From assembly GCF_047345145.1 (NCBI RefSeq), contig NZ_JBLFER010000002.1, positions 496,001-560,000 on the forward strand: a stretch of DNA of 64,000 bases, written 5' to 3'. Under the pieces are notes generated by a model, which was given only the letters and a program-made list of their open reading frames with translations, was not told where the DNA came from and did no database searches. Source of the DNA: Maribacter_C sp047345145 (lineage in GTDB: Bacteria > Bacteroidota > Bacteroidia > Flavobacteriales > Flavobacteriaceae). Numbering within the stretch: position 1 is the first letter of the stretch; the number at the start of each line of letters is the position of its first letter. Positions 51,730 through 60,106 of the stretch are shown piece after piece. Both the position numbers and the translations under genes were made by a program.

Positions 51730-52982
51730 TGAGAATCTAGTTCTAGTTGAAAAACTTTTTTGATAAGTGCCAAACTGGTATCCGCATCTACCGTGTCATC
51801 TTTAAGATGATTGGCGAATTGTTTGGTAATTTTTTGGATGATACGATTGGATATAAGGTCAGCTTGCTCCTCGTTGAAATCGGATTGCTTTTTAGACTGA
51901 TAGTCCATTTCTTCTTCTTTCATGGTCTTTAGCTTCTTCTTCAAAGCTTTGATAACCGGAGCAAATTTGCGAGTTTCCAACCACTGTATAAATTCCTCTT
52001 TAATATCTTCAATTATCGCTTCCGCATGAGGAATAAACTGTTTGCGTCGCTCTAAAGTCTCATCAGTCATTTGGGAAAGATGGTCCAAATGTATCGTGGT
52101 TACATTTTCCAATTCAGAAACATCATCCGCAACATTTTTGGGGATAGACAAATCTAAAATGAGTAATGGTTTCTTTGTATAAATCAATTCTTTGGAAATC
52201 GTTGGTGATTGCGCACCAGTCGCCACGACTAAAACATCTGATTTTCTGATTTCCGTTTGTAAATCGCCAAAATCTTTGACATCAAGATTGAACTTCCCAG
52301 CAATTTGCTCGGCTTTACCACGTGTTCGATTGATTAAAGTGATATGTGGATTTTTGGTATGTTTTATTAGATTTTCGCAGGTGTTTCTTCCTATTTTTCC
52401 TGTTCCGAAGAGCAAAATATTTTTCTCTGAAATCTCAGGAACATTCTTCATGATATACTGTACGGATGCAAAAGCAACGGAGGTAGCTCCGGAAGAAATT
52501 TCGGTTTCGTTCTTGATACGCTTGCTGGCTTGAATAACCGAGTTGCAAAGACGCTCAATAAACGGATTCGCAATACCCAACTTTTTTGACCTATTAAAAC
52601 TCTGTTTAATCTGACTAATAATTTCAAAATCTCCAAGTATTTGGCTGTCAAGTCCGGTGCCTACTTTGAACAAATGACCGATAGCATCATTATTCTTGTA
52701 TACATAGGCAACTTCTTGAAATTCTTCAACGGTGCCCTGGGTATGTTGGCAAAGCAATTTTATCAATTGAAAGGGATGTTGCGCAAAACCGTGTAGTTCC
52801 GTTCGGTTACAGGTCGAGGTAGCGAGCAGCCCATCAATGCCTTGTTCCTTAGCATCTTCCAGCAGGGAAATCATCTGAGTGTCTTCCATACTAAAACGAC
52901 CGCGAAGCTCAGCATCTGCCTTTTTATAGTTAAGACCTATGGTGTAGAAAGAACTGTGTCTTGAAATGTGGTAATCCTTCAT
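51726..52982 (-). CDS. hemA: Glutamyl-tRNA reductase
   Basis: The 418-residue enzyme begins the C5 heme pathway by reducing glutamyl-tRNA to glutamate semialdehyde. The nucleophile is Cys58 in TSTCNRTELHG. GTGKIGRNTCENL is the NADPH-binding motif, and a C-terminal helical dimerisation domain follows. It is the first gene of the hemA-hemCD overlap pair. Divergent from the AraC-type regulator. Confidence 0.96.
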   Translation of the reverse strand: MKDYHISRHSSFYTIGLNYKKADAELRGRFSMEDTQMISLLEDAKEQGIDGLLATSTCNRTELHGFAQHPFQLIKLLCQHTQGTVEEFQEVAYVYKNNDAIGHLFKVGTGLDSQILGDFEIISQIKQSFNRSKKLGIANPFIERLCNSVIQASKRIKNETEISSGATSVAFASVQYIMKNVPEISEKNILLFGTGKIGRNTCENLIKHTKNPHITLINRTRGKAEQIAGKFNLDVKDFGDLQTEIRKSDVLVVATGAQSPTISKELIYTKKPLLILDLSIPKNVADDVSELENVTTIHLDHLSQMTDETLERRKQFIPHAEAIIEDIKEEFIQWLETRKFAPVIKALKKKLKTMKEEEMDYQSKKQSDFNEEQADLISNRIIQKITKQFANHLKDDTVDADTSLALIKKVFQLELDSQ

Positions 52983-53002
52983 GCAATTTTTCCGAACGGA
53001 AG

Positions 53003-53010
53003 CAAAAATA
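53003..53010 (-). promoter_or_regulatory. Likely hemA -7 box
   Basis: TATTTTTG on the minus strand (53010-53003) matches TAnnTTTG and lies 20 bases before the hemA ATG, the same distance as in the sdh promoter. No TTG is found at 19-20 bases, so an activator may be needed. Confidence 0.5.
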
Positions 53011-53137
53011 GGAGCATCAAACTTAAAAAAGTAACGCTAGCGGAACAATTAGTGTCGATGCGGGTTTTTTTAGACGTATTTCGATGTATTTCCGTTGAAT
53101 AGCTCTATTTTTATAAGGTTATCAGATGATTTGTAAT

Positions 53138-53166
53138 ATTTTATTTAGAACGTTTCTAAATAAAAT
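53138..53166. promoter_or_regulatory. 29-bp perfect palindrome upstream of the AraC-type regulator
   Basis: ATTTTATTTAGAA (53138-53150), centre CGT, TTCTAAATAAAAT (53154-53166): 13 of 13 arm positions match. It lies 19 bases before the preferred regulator start at 53186 and 156 bases before hemA. The inner TTTAGAA-N3-TTCTAAA looks like a dimer-binding operator. A Fur/DtxR-type site is possible but does not match those consensus sequences exactly. Confidence 0.6.
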
Positions 53167-53185
53167 GTATTTAAAATTGATTTCT

Positions 53186-54073
53186 ATGGAAGTAAAAAAT
53201 GTCGCTGAAGGTTCTTTTCAGGAAGTTTTAATCGAAGATGGGTTTTATGTACTCAAAATTCAAAACGATACCGCTCATATTCAGAAGGTTAGCCGTGAAA
53301 TCGATAGTTCTTTTATTCAGTTTCACTTCTGTTTGAAGGGTAATGCCAAATTTGTCTTTAATGATGGTCGATATGCTTTGGAAGTATCGGAGGAAAACTC
53401 CCTTTTGCTGTATAACACACAAATGGATTTACCCTTAAACTTAGAATTAAACCCTAACTCGTGGCTGGTTTCTGTGGTAATGACCATTCGGAAATTTCAT
53501 TCGCTCTTTTCCAAGGAAGCAAGCTATATTCCATTTTTGAGTGAAGAGAATAGAGATAAAAAGTATTACACTCAGGAAGGTGTAAGTCCTGCAATTGCGG
53601 TAGTTTTGAGTCAGATGATGAACTACAATTTACATCCCTCTATCAAGGAATTGTATATCAAAGGAAAAGTATACGAGTTGATTTCGTTGTACTTTAATAA
53701 AGGTTCGGAAGCAGATATTGAACAATGTCCTTTTTTAGTAGATGAGGATAATGTGCGCCGTATCCGTCAGGCCAAAGAAATCATGATTTCGAGAATGGCT
53801 GAACCGCCAACACTTACAGAGCTATCCGACGAAATCGGACTATCTCTTAAAAAACTAAAAGAAGGTTTCAAACAAATTTATGGCGACTCCGTATTTAGCT
53901 TCCTTTTTGATTATAAGATGGAATACGCTCGAAAAATGCTAGAAACAGGTCAACATAATGTCAACGAAGTTGGTTTAAAAGTGGGCTATAGCACTGCAAG
54001 TCACTTTATTGCAGCCTTTAAAAAGAAGTATGGCACTACGCCGAAGAAATATTTGATGGGTTTGGCTAACTAG
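53186..54073 (+). CDS. AraC-family transcriptional regulator
   Basis: This is a 295-residue regulator if started at ATG 53186. In-frame ATGs at 53126 and 53165 would put the palindrome 53138-53166 inside the gene, so the later start is preferred. The C-terminal third has two helix-turn-helix motifs: PTLTELSDEIGLSLKKLKEGFK, and VNEVGLKVGYSTASHFIAAFKKKYGTTPKKY, the usual AraC signature. The N-terminal part is a beta-rich effector domain like that of PchR-type regulators. It is divergent from hemA; control of heme or iron genes is an inference. Confidence 0.88.
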   Translation: MEVKNVAEGSFQEVLIEDGFYVLKIQNDTAHIQKVSREIDSSFIQFHFCLKGNAKFVFNDGRYALEVSEENSLLLYNTQMDLPLNLELNPNSWLVSVVMTIRKFHSLFSKEASYIPFLSEENRDKKYYTQEGVSPAIAVVLSQMMNYNLHPSIKELYIKGKVYELISLYFNKGSEADIEQCPFLVDEDNVRRIRQAKEIMISRMAEPPTLTELSDEIGLSLKKLKEGFKQIYGDSVFSFLFDYKMEYARKMLETGQHNVNEVGLKVGYSTASHFIAAFKKKYGTTPKKYLMGLAN

Positions 54074-54092
54074 TTATAACAACAATTCGAAA

Positions 54093-54467
54093 ATGAACCT
54101 AAACCAAATAACAGTCCCTTCTCTTGATTTAGAAAAATCAATTCCCTTTTATCAAAAATTGGGACTTCAACTTATTGTCGAAGCCGTACCACACTATGCG
54201 AGATTTGAATGCCCTGAAGGAGATGCTACCTTTTCGATTCATCAAGTGGAAGAATTGCCTAGCGGAAATGGAGTATATGTATATTTCGAATGTTCAGATT
54301 TAGATGAACATGTCAAGTCTTTGTTAGAAAAAGGGATTGCGTTTGAAGAACTCCCAAATGATAAAAATTGGAAGTGGCGAGAAGCAAGATTACGCGATTT
54401 GGATAACAATCAAATCATCTTATTTTTTGGAGGAGAAAATAGAAAGAATCCACCTTGGCGGATTTGA
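54093..54467 (+). CDS. VOC-family (glyoxalase-like) protein
   Basis: The 124-residue single-module protein fits the vicinal-oxygen-chelate fold: PSLDLEKSIPFYQKLGLQLI, then YARFECPEGDATFSIH and EARLRDLDNNQIILF, with His and Glu positions able to bind metal. Substrate unknown. It is 19 bp after the AraC-type regulator and in the same direction. Confidence 0.88.
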   Translation: MNLNQITVPSLDLEKSIPFYQKLGLQLIVEAVPHYARFECPEGDATFSIHQVEELPSGNGVYVYFECSDLDEHVKSLLEKGIAFEELPNDKNWKWREARLRDLDNNQIILFFGGENRKNPPWRI

Positions 54468-54468
54468 T

Positions 54469-55311
54469 TTACAAGGGTCTAGCAACCATTATCCCCGTAT
54501 TCTTTTTAATCTTCTTTAAATAATCCGCCAACGGAAGCTCAGAAACTTCTACTTCATTTGAACCTGTTGAGGCATGTAGTAAATGAATACGGCCATCTTT
54601 TTCACGAGTTGCGATTCCAGTATGGGTAACATCTAGTCCGTTTATGGAGGTTGCCAGAGCGATAATATCTCCGGTTTGCATCAAATGTTCGTTCGCTTCG
54701 ATTTGGTCTTGAGGGAGGTAACAAAAGCTTTCTTTTGCCAATTCTTTTTCGGTTTCAAGTATTTTTTCAAAGTTTTTATCGTCTTTCAAAAAAGGATATA
54801 GCTCACGATGTGTTCCCATGAAATTGATGTCCTTTTTGATTTCAATTCCGCCTACCTCAGATGTGATGTCTTTCAATAAGCCTTTTTGCTCATTGTTGCG
54901 AATCCATTCTGTAAAATAGTGTAGTCTAGATCCGTATCCATCAAGCTTTCCATCTTTATACCGAATGGTTTTTAAAACTTTAGTAAAGCTGTCGAAATCT
55001 GCTTTTCCATCCCTTAGAAGCATACTAAAAGCGAGTACGTTTTCCACATAAGTAGTACAATCTAGCCCCTGTAAATTAATGACTAAAGATTCCGTTTCTC
55101 CTATTTCTAAAGTCTTTGCAACGTAAGGAATACCCTTGAATGTTTTTCCGATAGCAACAATAGTTTTTCCGAAATCATTTTCTAGTAAGCCATCAATTTC
55201 GATGGTTTTGTTTTCAAAGGCTTTTTTGTCTGCAGGGGAGCAAGTGATTTGCTGTGCAACCACAGGTTGTAACAAAGTCAGAGCTACTAGAAAAATAAAA
55301 ACGTGTTTCAT
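54469..55311 (-). CDS. Secreted DUF1460 amidase-like protein
   Basis: The protein of 280 residues starts at ATG 55311 (MKHVFIFLVALTLLQPVVAQ is a signal peptide); the longer frame to 55392 has no such signal. The DUF1460 domain, related to NlpC/P60-like N-acetylmuramoyl-L-alanine amidases, has the catalytic Cys in GLDCTTYVENVLAF and His in DVTHTGIA. A peptidoglycan-recycling role is likely. It converges on the VOC gene with a 1-bp gap. TAAATTTG on the minus strand at 55336-55329 is a candidate -7 box. Confidence 0.88.
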   Translation of the reverse strand: MKHVFIFLVALTLLQPVVAQQITCSPADKKAFENKTIEIDGLLENDFGKTIVAIGKTFKGIPYVAKTLEIGETESLVINLQGLDCTTYVENVLAFSMLLRDGKADFDSFTKVLKTIRYKDGKLDGYGSRLHYFTEWIRNNEQKGLLKDITSEVGGIEIKKDINFMGTHRELYPFLKDDKNFEKILETEKELAKESFCYLPQDQIEANEHLMQTGDIIALATSINGLDVTHTGIATREKDGRIHLLHASTGSNEVEVSELPLADYLKKIKKNTGIMVARPL

Positions 55312-55480
55312 AGGAATAATTACAGTTTCAAATTTATCAAATTTCAAGCCAATATAGGTTAGTGTAAAAATATGGAGTGTAACATTTATCAATTTTCAAC
55401 TACATATATTTTGCACACTTCATCAATTGTGCTTTTACACCTCGGTTTTTTTGCCGAAATTAGGAAACTATTAATTTTTT

Positions 55481-55524
55481 ATTCCCGCTCGATTGCTGAG
55501 CGTAGCCGAAATAAAGGCGGGAAT
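55481..55524. repeat. Stem-loop repeat with TGAGCGTAGCCGAA core
   Basis: ATTCCCGC (55481-55488) pairs with GCGGGAAT (55517-55524). The loop holds TGAGCGTAGCCGAA, a variant of the TGAGCGCAGTCGAA repeat at 34971 and 50074. It lies in the leader of the coiled-coil gene, 30 bp before the ATG. A shorter relic is at 61392-61415. Confidence 0.55.
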
Positions 55525-55554
55525 CTCATATAAACCTAAAAACACAACATAAAT

Positions 55555-56895
55555 ATGGCCGACGATTTTGATTTATTAGAAACTGATTCCACCTCAAAAC
55601 AAGAAAAAGTAGATGTCAATTGGGGCAAGGCTGTGGACCAAATGAAGTCCAAACTTGCGCAAGAAGACGATCCAAATGTACGTCAAAAGATATTGAACGC
55701 TACTTTGGATGATGTAGTAGGGATGGCTGAAACCGATAGAAAATCGCTATTGGAGGCTATTAAAGACTTGACGGATTACCAAGATGAGGTTGGTATCATC
55801 TTTGAAAAATTCTCCACCCTAAATGCAAAAGAGCAAAAGGTCATCGATGATGCTCAGAAAGCTTTAGACCGTGCCAAAATAGCTTTGGAAGATGCCGAAA
55901 AGGTAAAAGACAATTGGTGGAACAACCTTTGGGGGAGAAAGTCAAAAATCAAAAAGCGCCAGGTAGAACTTGATGCGGCTCAAAAAACAAGAGAAGGTGC
56001 TGACATGAAAGCAAAAGCCATGTTTCAAGAGCGAATCGAAACGGCTGATGTTCAAACCTTATTGAATGAACTGTCGTATAAGAGTCAGGCAGCAGTAGGT
56101 CGCTTAAAAACGCGTGAAACTGAAATCAAAGAAGTAGAAGACAAACTTCAAGTGGCCATTGTCGAAGCAAGCAAGAACCATACAAAAGCCCTGGAAAAGA
56201 AAAAGGAAACTGAAGATAAGTTGGAAGAGCAGTATGCGCTCTTAAAGCAAGCACGTCAAGCCCTTGAAGAGATTTCAGATAAACAATCCTCGGCTTACTC
56301 TGAAGCTATCGGAAAAGTGACAACTATCGAGCAAAAAGTGGAAGAGTTAGAAGGTTTGAAGAATGCTTACACCACGCTTGCAGCGAGTAAAGATAGCTTC
56401 GTTCACAAACATAATTTGACCATCAAAGTATTGACTTCATTGAGAAGTAACTTACAAACCCACCGTGCAAAACTGAAAAGTGATACCGATGAACGTTTGA
56501 AATATTATGACGGTTATGTAGTAGCACTGAAAGCACGTACCGACCAAGAATTTGCAGCAATCTTAGAGCACTTAGGCGTCAAAACAGATGAGCATATTGG
56601 ACAAACTTTAGCTTCAATGCACACGGCAAGTGCCAAAGCACGTCAAGAAATGATGGACAATATTCCGGTTCACGAAAAAGTGATGCAAGGGGTATATTCC
56701 AGTTATGCTGAAGCACTTCAAGAAATTCGGGTGAAGGATACTGAGATTCAAAAGAACTTCGCCGATAGATACGGAATCGATATGAAGGAGATTTTTGAGG
56801 AGTACTATGCCAATGACGGTGCCACGCCTTCTGAAGGAGGTGATGACGATGCTCCTGCTTCGGCACCAGCTGCTGAAGATGACTTATTGAGTTAG
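55555..56895 (+). CDS. Long coiled-coil protein, first gene of the AAA+ block
   Basis: The 446-residue soluble protein is mostly alpha-helical. Heptad-rich, highly charged segments cover about residues 85-130 and 145-300 (for example KALDRAKIALEDAEKVKD, KKKETEDKLEEQY), interrupted by a Trp-rich WWNNLWGRKSKIKKRQ stretch. The end is a disordered acidic/Ala-Pro tail. Similar proteins have been labelled microtubule-binding, but bacteria lack microtubules and this only reflects coiled coil. The layout recalls PspA- or TelA-like membrane-associated helical proteins. It begins a co-directional six-gene block with an AAA+ ATPase. Confidence 0.88.
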   Translation: MADDFDLLETDSTSKQEKVDVNWGKAVDQMKSKLAQEDDPNVRQKILNATLDDVVGMAETDRKSLLEAIKDLTDYQDEVGIIFEKFSTLNAKEQKVIDDAQKALDRAKIALEDAEKVKDNWWNNLWGRKSKIKKRQVELDAAQKTREGADMKAKAMFQERIETADVQTLLNELSYKSQAAVGRLKTRETEIKEVEDKLQVAIVEASKNHTKALEKKKETEDKLEEQYALLKQARQALEEISDKQSSAYSEAIGKVTTIEQKVEELEGLKNAYTTLAASKDSFVHKHNLTIKVLTSLRSNLQTHRAKLKSDTDERLKYYDGYVVALKARTDQEFAAILEHLGVKTDEHIGQTLASMHTASAKARQEMMDNIPVHEKVMQGVYSSYAEALQEIRVKDTEIQKNFADRYGIDMKEIFEEYYANDGATPSEGGDDDAPASAPAAEDDLLS

Positions 56896-56906
56896 TCCCC
56901 CTCTAG

Positions 56907-57022
56907 CTCCCCCTGATGGGGGAGAACTCTTACTCTTGCGTAGGGGTAAAATTCAAATTGAAAATGTGCCTTAGACTAAATGTATATTTAGCTTAAAGGT
57001 CATTCCCCTCCTTCGGGAGGGG
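56907..57022. repeat. Two GC-rich hairpins in the spacer after the coiled-coil gene
   Basis: CTCCCCC-TGAT-GGGGGAG at 56907-56924 and CCCCTCC-TTCG-GGAGGGG at 57005-57022 are perfect stems in the 190-bp gap. Neither is followed by a T run, so they are not simple terminators. They may stabilise or process the operon RNA. G/C-run elements like these recur between flavobacterial genes. Confidence 0.65.
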
Positions 57023-57085
57023 TTAGGGGAGGACTCCTCAGCAGAAATTTCCAAATTCATCTAAAATTCAACACACAAATAGTAA

Positions 57086-58138
57086 ATGGCCATTAACCAA
57101 ATCGTAACCCCTTTAGATAGCGCTGTTCTAGAAACCAAAGAACAGTATAAAGTCTATTTTAAGATTGTGGCGCATGCCCTAAACGAATTGGTGAATAGCA
57201 TCGAAAAGGAAAACATCTGCACTGATGCCGAGACGACTTTTGTAAAGCAGTACTGTGAGTTGTTAACCTATTCTTTGGAAGCCTTTCGAATCAAATATTT
57301 GTTTGACGACGATGAGAGAATGCGGGTTGATTTAACAGAATCCGGATTCCCAAATTACTTGGAGTTTCGATATCTGTACAATGACTTGGAGTTGAAACAG
57401 GAGCACGTTAGTAAACTTCCCGATGTTTCAAAAGTGAAGGCAGAATTTCTCGAAACCTTATTAAAAGAGAAGCAGCCCATAAATGACCGCAAGTTGCATC
57501 AAGCCGCTTCGGTTATTTATTATTCATCCGTAGAAAAGCAATTTATTTACAAACGATTTGTACAGGGTAAAATCCTACCTGTAATGGGCTTGGACGCCGA
57601 GCATATGGTAAGTTGGTCATTCTATGATGTGACCGCTAATCGACCTTTTATTTGCTTTATGTATTTCGATTTACACAAAGAGAAAGTAGAGGATGTGAAG
57701 AGAGAGATTTATTCCGTGTTGGAAAGTACTGCAGACCGAAATATGGATATTGATATGATGGCGTATGCCATTGACAAGAAGTTGCCTTATGTGTTTCCGA
57801 AGCGCATTAAAAAGATAGATTTAGGTCCGTTGCACAGTGTTTTTGCGAAAGATGAATTGGAAATTACGCATGTGATTTTAAAGGCAATTGTCGAAAAAAC
57901 TTTTGACCTTTCGGCCTATGCAATTTCCCTTCATATTAGTGAAGCGGTTTCGACTTCAGAGTTCAAAGAAGGAAACTTTTTCAATAAACAAGTGTTACAA
58001 GTCTGGGAAAAGTCAAAAGCAAAAAACTATTTGTTTTGCCCACATCGGGTGATGCAAGCGATGTATGACAATATCCCTGAAACGATTAATTCATTAACGG
58101 GGAATCCGATTGAGATTCCGAGTTTGAAATTAGAATAA
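57086..58138 (+). CDS. Uncharacterised protein of the AAA+ block
   Basis: The 350-residue protein has no signal peptide or membrane segment. It is mixed helical with a strand-rich middle (SWSFYDVTANRPFICFMYFDL). I recognise no family or motif. It stands 6 bp before the AAA+ ATPase gene and is surely co-transcribed with it, so an adaptor or substrate of that ATPase is a reasonable guess. Confidence 0.85.
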   Translation: MAINQIVTPLDSAVLETKEQYKVYFKIVAHALNELVNSIEKENICTDAETTFVKQYCELLTYSLEAFRIKYLFDDDERMRVDLTESGFPNYLEFRYLYNDLELKQEHVSKLPDVSKVKAEFLETLLKEKQPINDRKLHQAASVIYYSSVEKQFIYKRFVQGKILPVMGLDAEHMVSWSFYDVTANRPFICFMYFDLHKEKVEDVKREIYSVLESTADRNMDIDMMAYAIDKKLPYVFPKRIKKIDLGPLHSVFAKDELEITHVILKAIVEKTFDLSAYAISLHISEAVSTSEFKEGNFFNKQVLQVWEKSKAKNYLFCPHRVMQAMYDNIPETINSLTGNPIEIPSLKLE

Positions 58139-58144
58139 AATTAT

Positions 58145-60106
58145 ATGGAACATAACAGCACATTTCCCATAAAAAACTCCGAGTTGAATTCTCTTCGTGA
58201 TGAAGCAACTTCGTATTTAAAAGGCATTCAATGGGAGCAAGGTGGAAAAGCAAAAAGCCGAAACAAGAGTAAAAAGGATGAATCTATTCTTTTGTACTTA
58301 TCCAAGGCAACCGGCAACGCGGCAAACGAAGTGACTTCGGTTTCAAAGACGATTCTGTCTTTAAAGAAGCGATTATTGCCCGATTCGGTTGCGATTCCCT
58401 TGCATTTGAATAGGGCATTATATGCTTTACAGGAGGGATTGACGATGGGAATTTGGCTCCGCGATAGTTATTCCGATGCCTCTGGATTGTCCACTTTAAA
58501 TGAACGAAAATCAACTTTAGATGTCGGACAACGCCGCGAGTATGATTCCAAACAACAAACGGCTACGGCTTTTATGTTACACGGAATCGCGTGTCGCATC
58601 TTATTCGATTTAAAACCTGTTGCCTCCGATGATTTGAGTGTGATGAAGAACAAATTTGCTGGCATTCCTGAGCTTTCTGTGCTTTCACCGCTGAAGGGAA
58701 TTTCATGTATGCTCTTCTACTATGACAAGTATATGAGCCATCCTGAGATAATAACTTCGGATGAAGAGGTGACCAATTTTACAGTCGTTTTCTTTGAAGC
58801 GCTTATCTCTGAAATTCAACAACGCTTAAGCACTTTTGAATACACGGAAACCATCGAGGATAGAACCTACAAACTTGAAAAAAGTGAGTTCGCGATTTCC
58901 GGATGGGAGAATGTTTTTGAAGGAACTGCTGTCAGCGTTGAGTTTAATAAAATTCGTTTTGAGGAAATCGTTGGTAACCGTGATGCGAAACATTTCGCGC
59001 GCCGTTTAACGGAGCGGATGATGAGCTACGATTTTGAAGCCAAGAAGAATCCCTTTCAAGAGTTAGGCGGATTTATGCCCGTCTTCATGGGCTACGGAAT
59101 TCCTGGTACAGGAAAGAGTATGCTTATCGCGGCCATCGCTACAAAGCTGAAAGAACAATGTGATGAATTGGATATTCCATTTTTATTTCATCCGATGCCA
59201 GACACTTTGATATCTACGTTTCAAGGCGGTTCTGCGGAAAAAATGGTACAATGGATGAAACCTTTGCAAGATCCGAATAAGCTCATTTTTGCACCTATTG
59301 ATGATGCGGAAAATAATTTACAGGAACGAACTGCGCAAGGAGTTTCCGCAGGGGTAAAAGAAGTAATCGGAGTATTCCTAAGATATACGGAAGGAGCCTA
59401 TGCCATTAATTACGGAAACAGTTCTATCGGACTTTTCACCAACCTTCCTGAAATGTTGGATAAAGCGGTAATTTCACGTGTACAAGGACGTTTCAAGATT
59501 GATGGAGCGCGAACAATCCCTGATTTTATAGACCAAGATTATATCTGGTGGAAGAAGTTTGAAAAGACGATGCCGGACTTTGTAAATATGAAAAATCCGG
59601 AGAAATATAAATTCTTGAGTGAACAAGGTTTGGCCAAAAACTTAAGCGAGATTTTAAATCAATCGGAAAAACCGACTGAGGCCAAAGTGCTAGAAATATA
59701 TGAGGAAACGGAAGCCAAACACAAGACCAATGAGCATATGTTCTTCGCAGAATTATATAAGAACATTCAAAAGTCATTCCCGTTTTTCTCTTCAAGGGAT
59801 ATCCGAAATATTCAGAGTGCAGTTTCTTTAAGGCTGACAGATTTTGACCTTCCTGAAGATTGGTTTAATGACCCTACTATCTATTTCAAAAAGGATTACG
59901 ACACCAAATTCGGAATGCTCAAGGAATTAATGAAAGGAAATATGAAAGGGCTTGATTTTTCGGATATCCGAAGACAAGAAACGGTGCGCTATTTAGACAA
60001 TGTAGCGACCATCGCAGATACGGACTTCAAACGAAAAGTAGACCAGCGCGTTCATGACTTAAACGTAAGTTTGGAAGCAAATAAACTATTTGAGAACGGT
60101 AACTAA
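58145..60106 (+). CDS. AAA+ ATPase with Asp-Asp Walker B
   Basis: The 653-residue protein has a 260-residue N-terminal helical region, an AAA+ core and a 170-residue C-terminal helical part. Walker A is GYGIPGTGKS (316-325). Walker B is LIFAPIDDAEN (380-390), where Asp387 stands in place of the usual catalytic Glu. TNLPE at 432-436 fits sensor 1, and ISRVQGRF (443-450) contains arginine-finger candidates Arg445 and Arg449. The core resembles classic-clade AAA proteins (VPS4/katanin/FtsH-like) that remodel protein assemblies. Its stop overlaps the next start by one base. Confidence 0.9.
   Translation: MEHNSTFPIKNSELNSLRDEATSYLKGIQWEQGGKAKSRNKSKKDESILLYLSKATGNAANEVTSVSKTILSLKKRLLPDSVAIPLHLNRALYALQEGLTMGIWLRDSYSDASGLSTLNERKSTLDVGQRREYDSKQQTATAFMLHGIACRILFDLKPVASDDLSVMKNKFAGIPELSVLSPLKGISCMLFYYDKYMSHPEIITSDEEVTNFTVVFFEALISEIQQRLSTFEYTETIEDRTYKLEKSEFAISGWENVFEGTAVSVEFNKIRFEEIVGNRDAKHFARRLTERMMSYDFEAKKNPFQELGGFMPVFMGYGIPGTGKSMLIAAIATKLKEQCDELDIPFLFHPMPDTLISTFQGGSAEKMVQWMKPLQDPNKLIFAPIDDAENNLQERTAQGVSAGVKEVIGVFLRYTEGAYAINYGNSSIGLFTNLPEMLDKAVISRVQGRFKIDGARTIPDFIDQDYIWWKKFEKTMPDFVNMKNPEKYKFLSEQGLAKNLSEILNQSEKPTEAKVLEIYEETEAKHKTNEHMFFAELYKNIQKSFPFFSSRDIRNIQSAVSLRLTDFDLPEDWFNDPTIYFKKDYDTKFGMLKELMKGNMKGLDFSDIRRQETVRYLDNVATIADTDFKRKVDQRVHDLNVSLEANKLFENGN

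Noticed and set aside
55555..56895. Calling the coiled-coil protein a microtubule-binding protein
   Set aside because: Such labels follow coiled-coil similarity only. No tubulin-binding motif is visible and bacteria generally lack microtubules.
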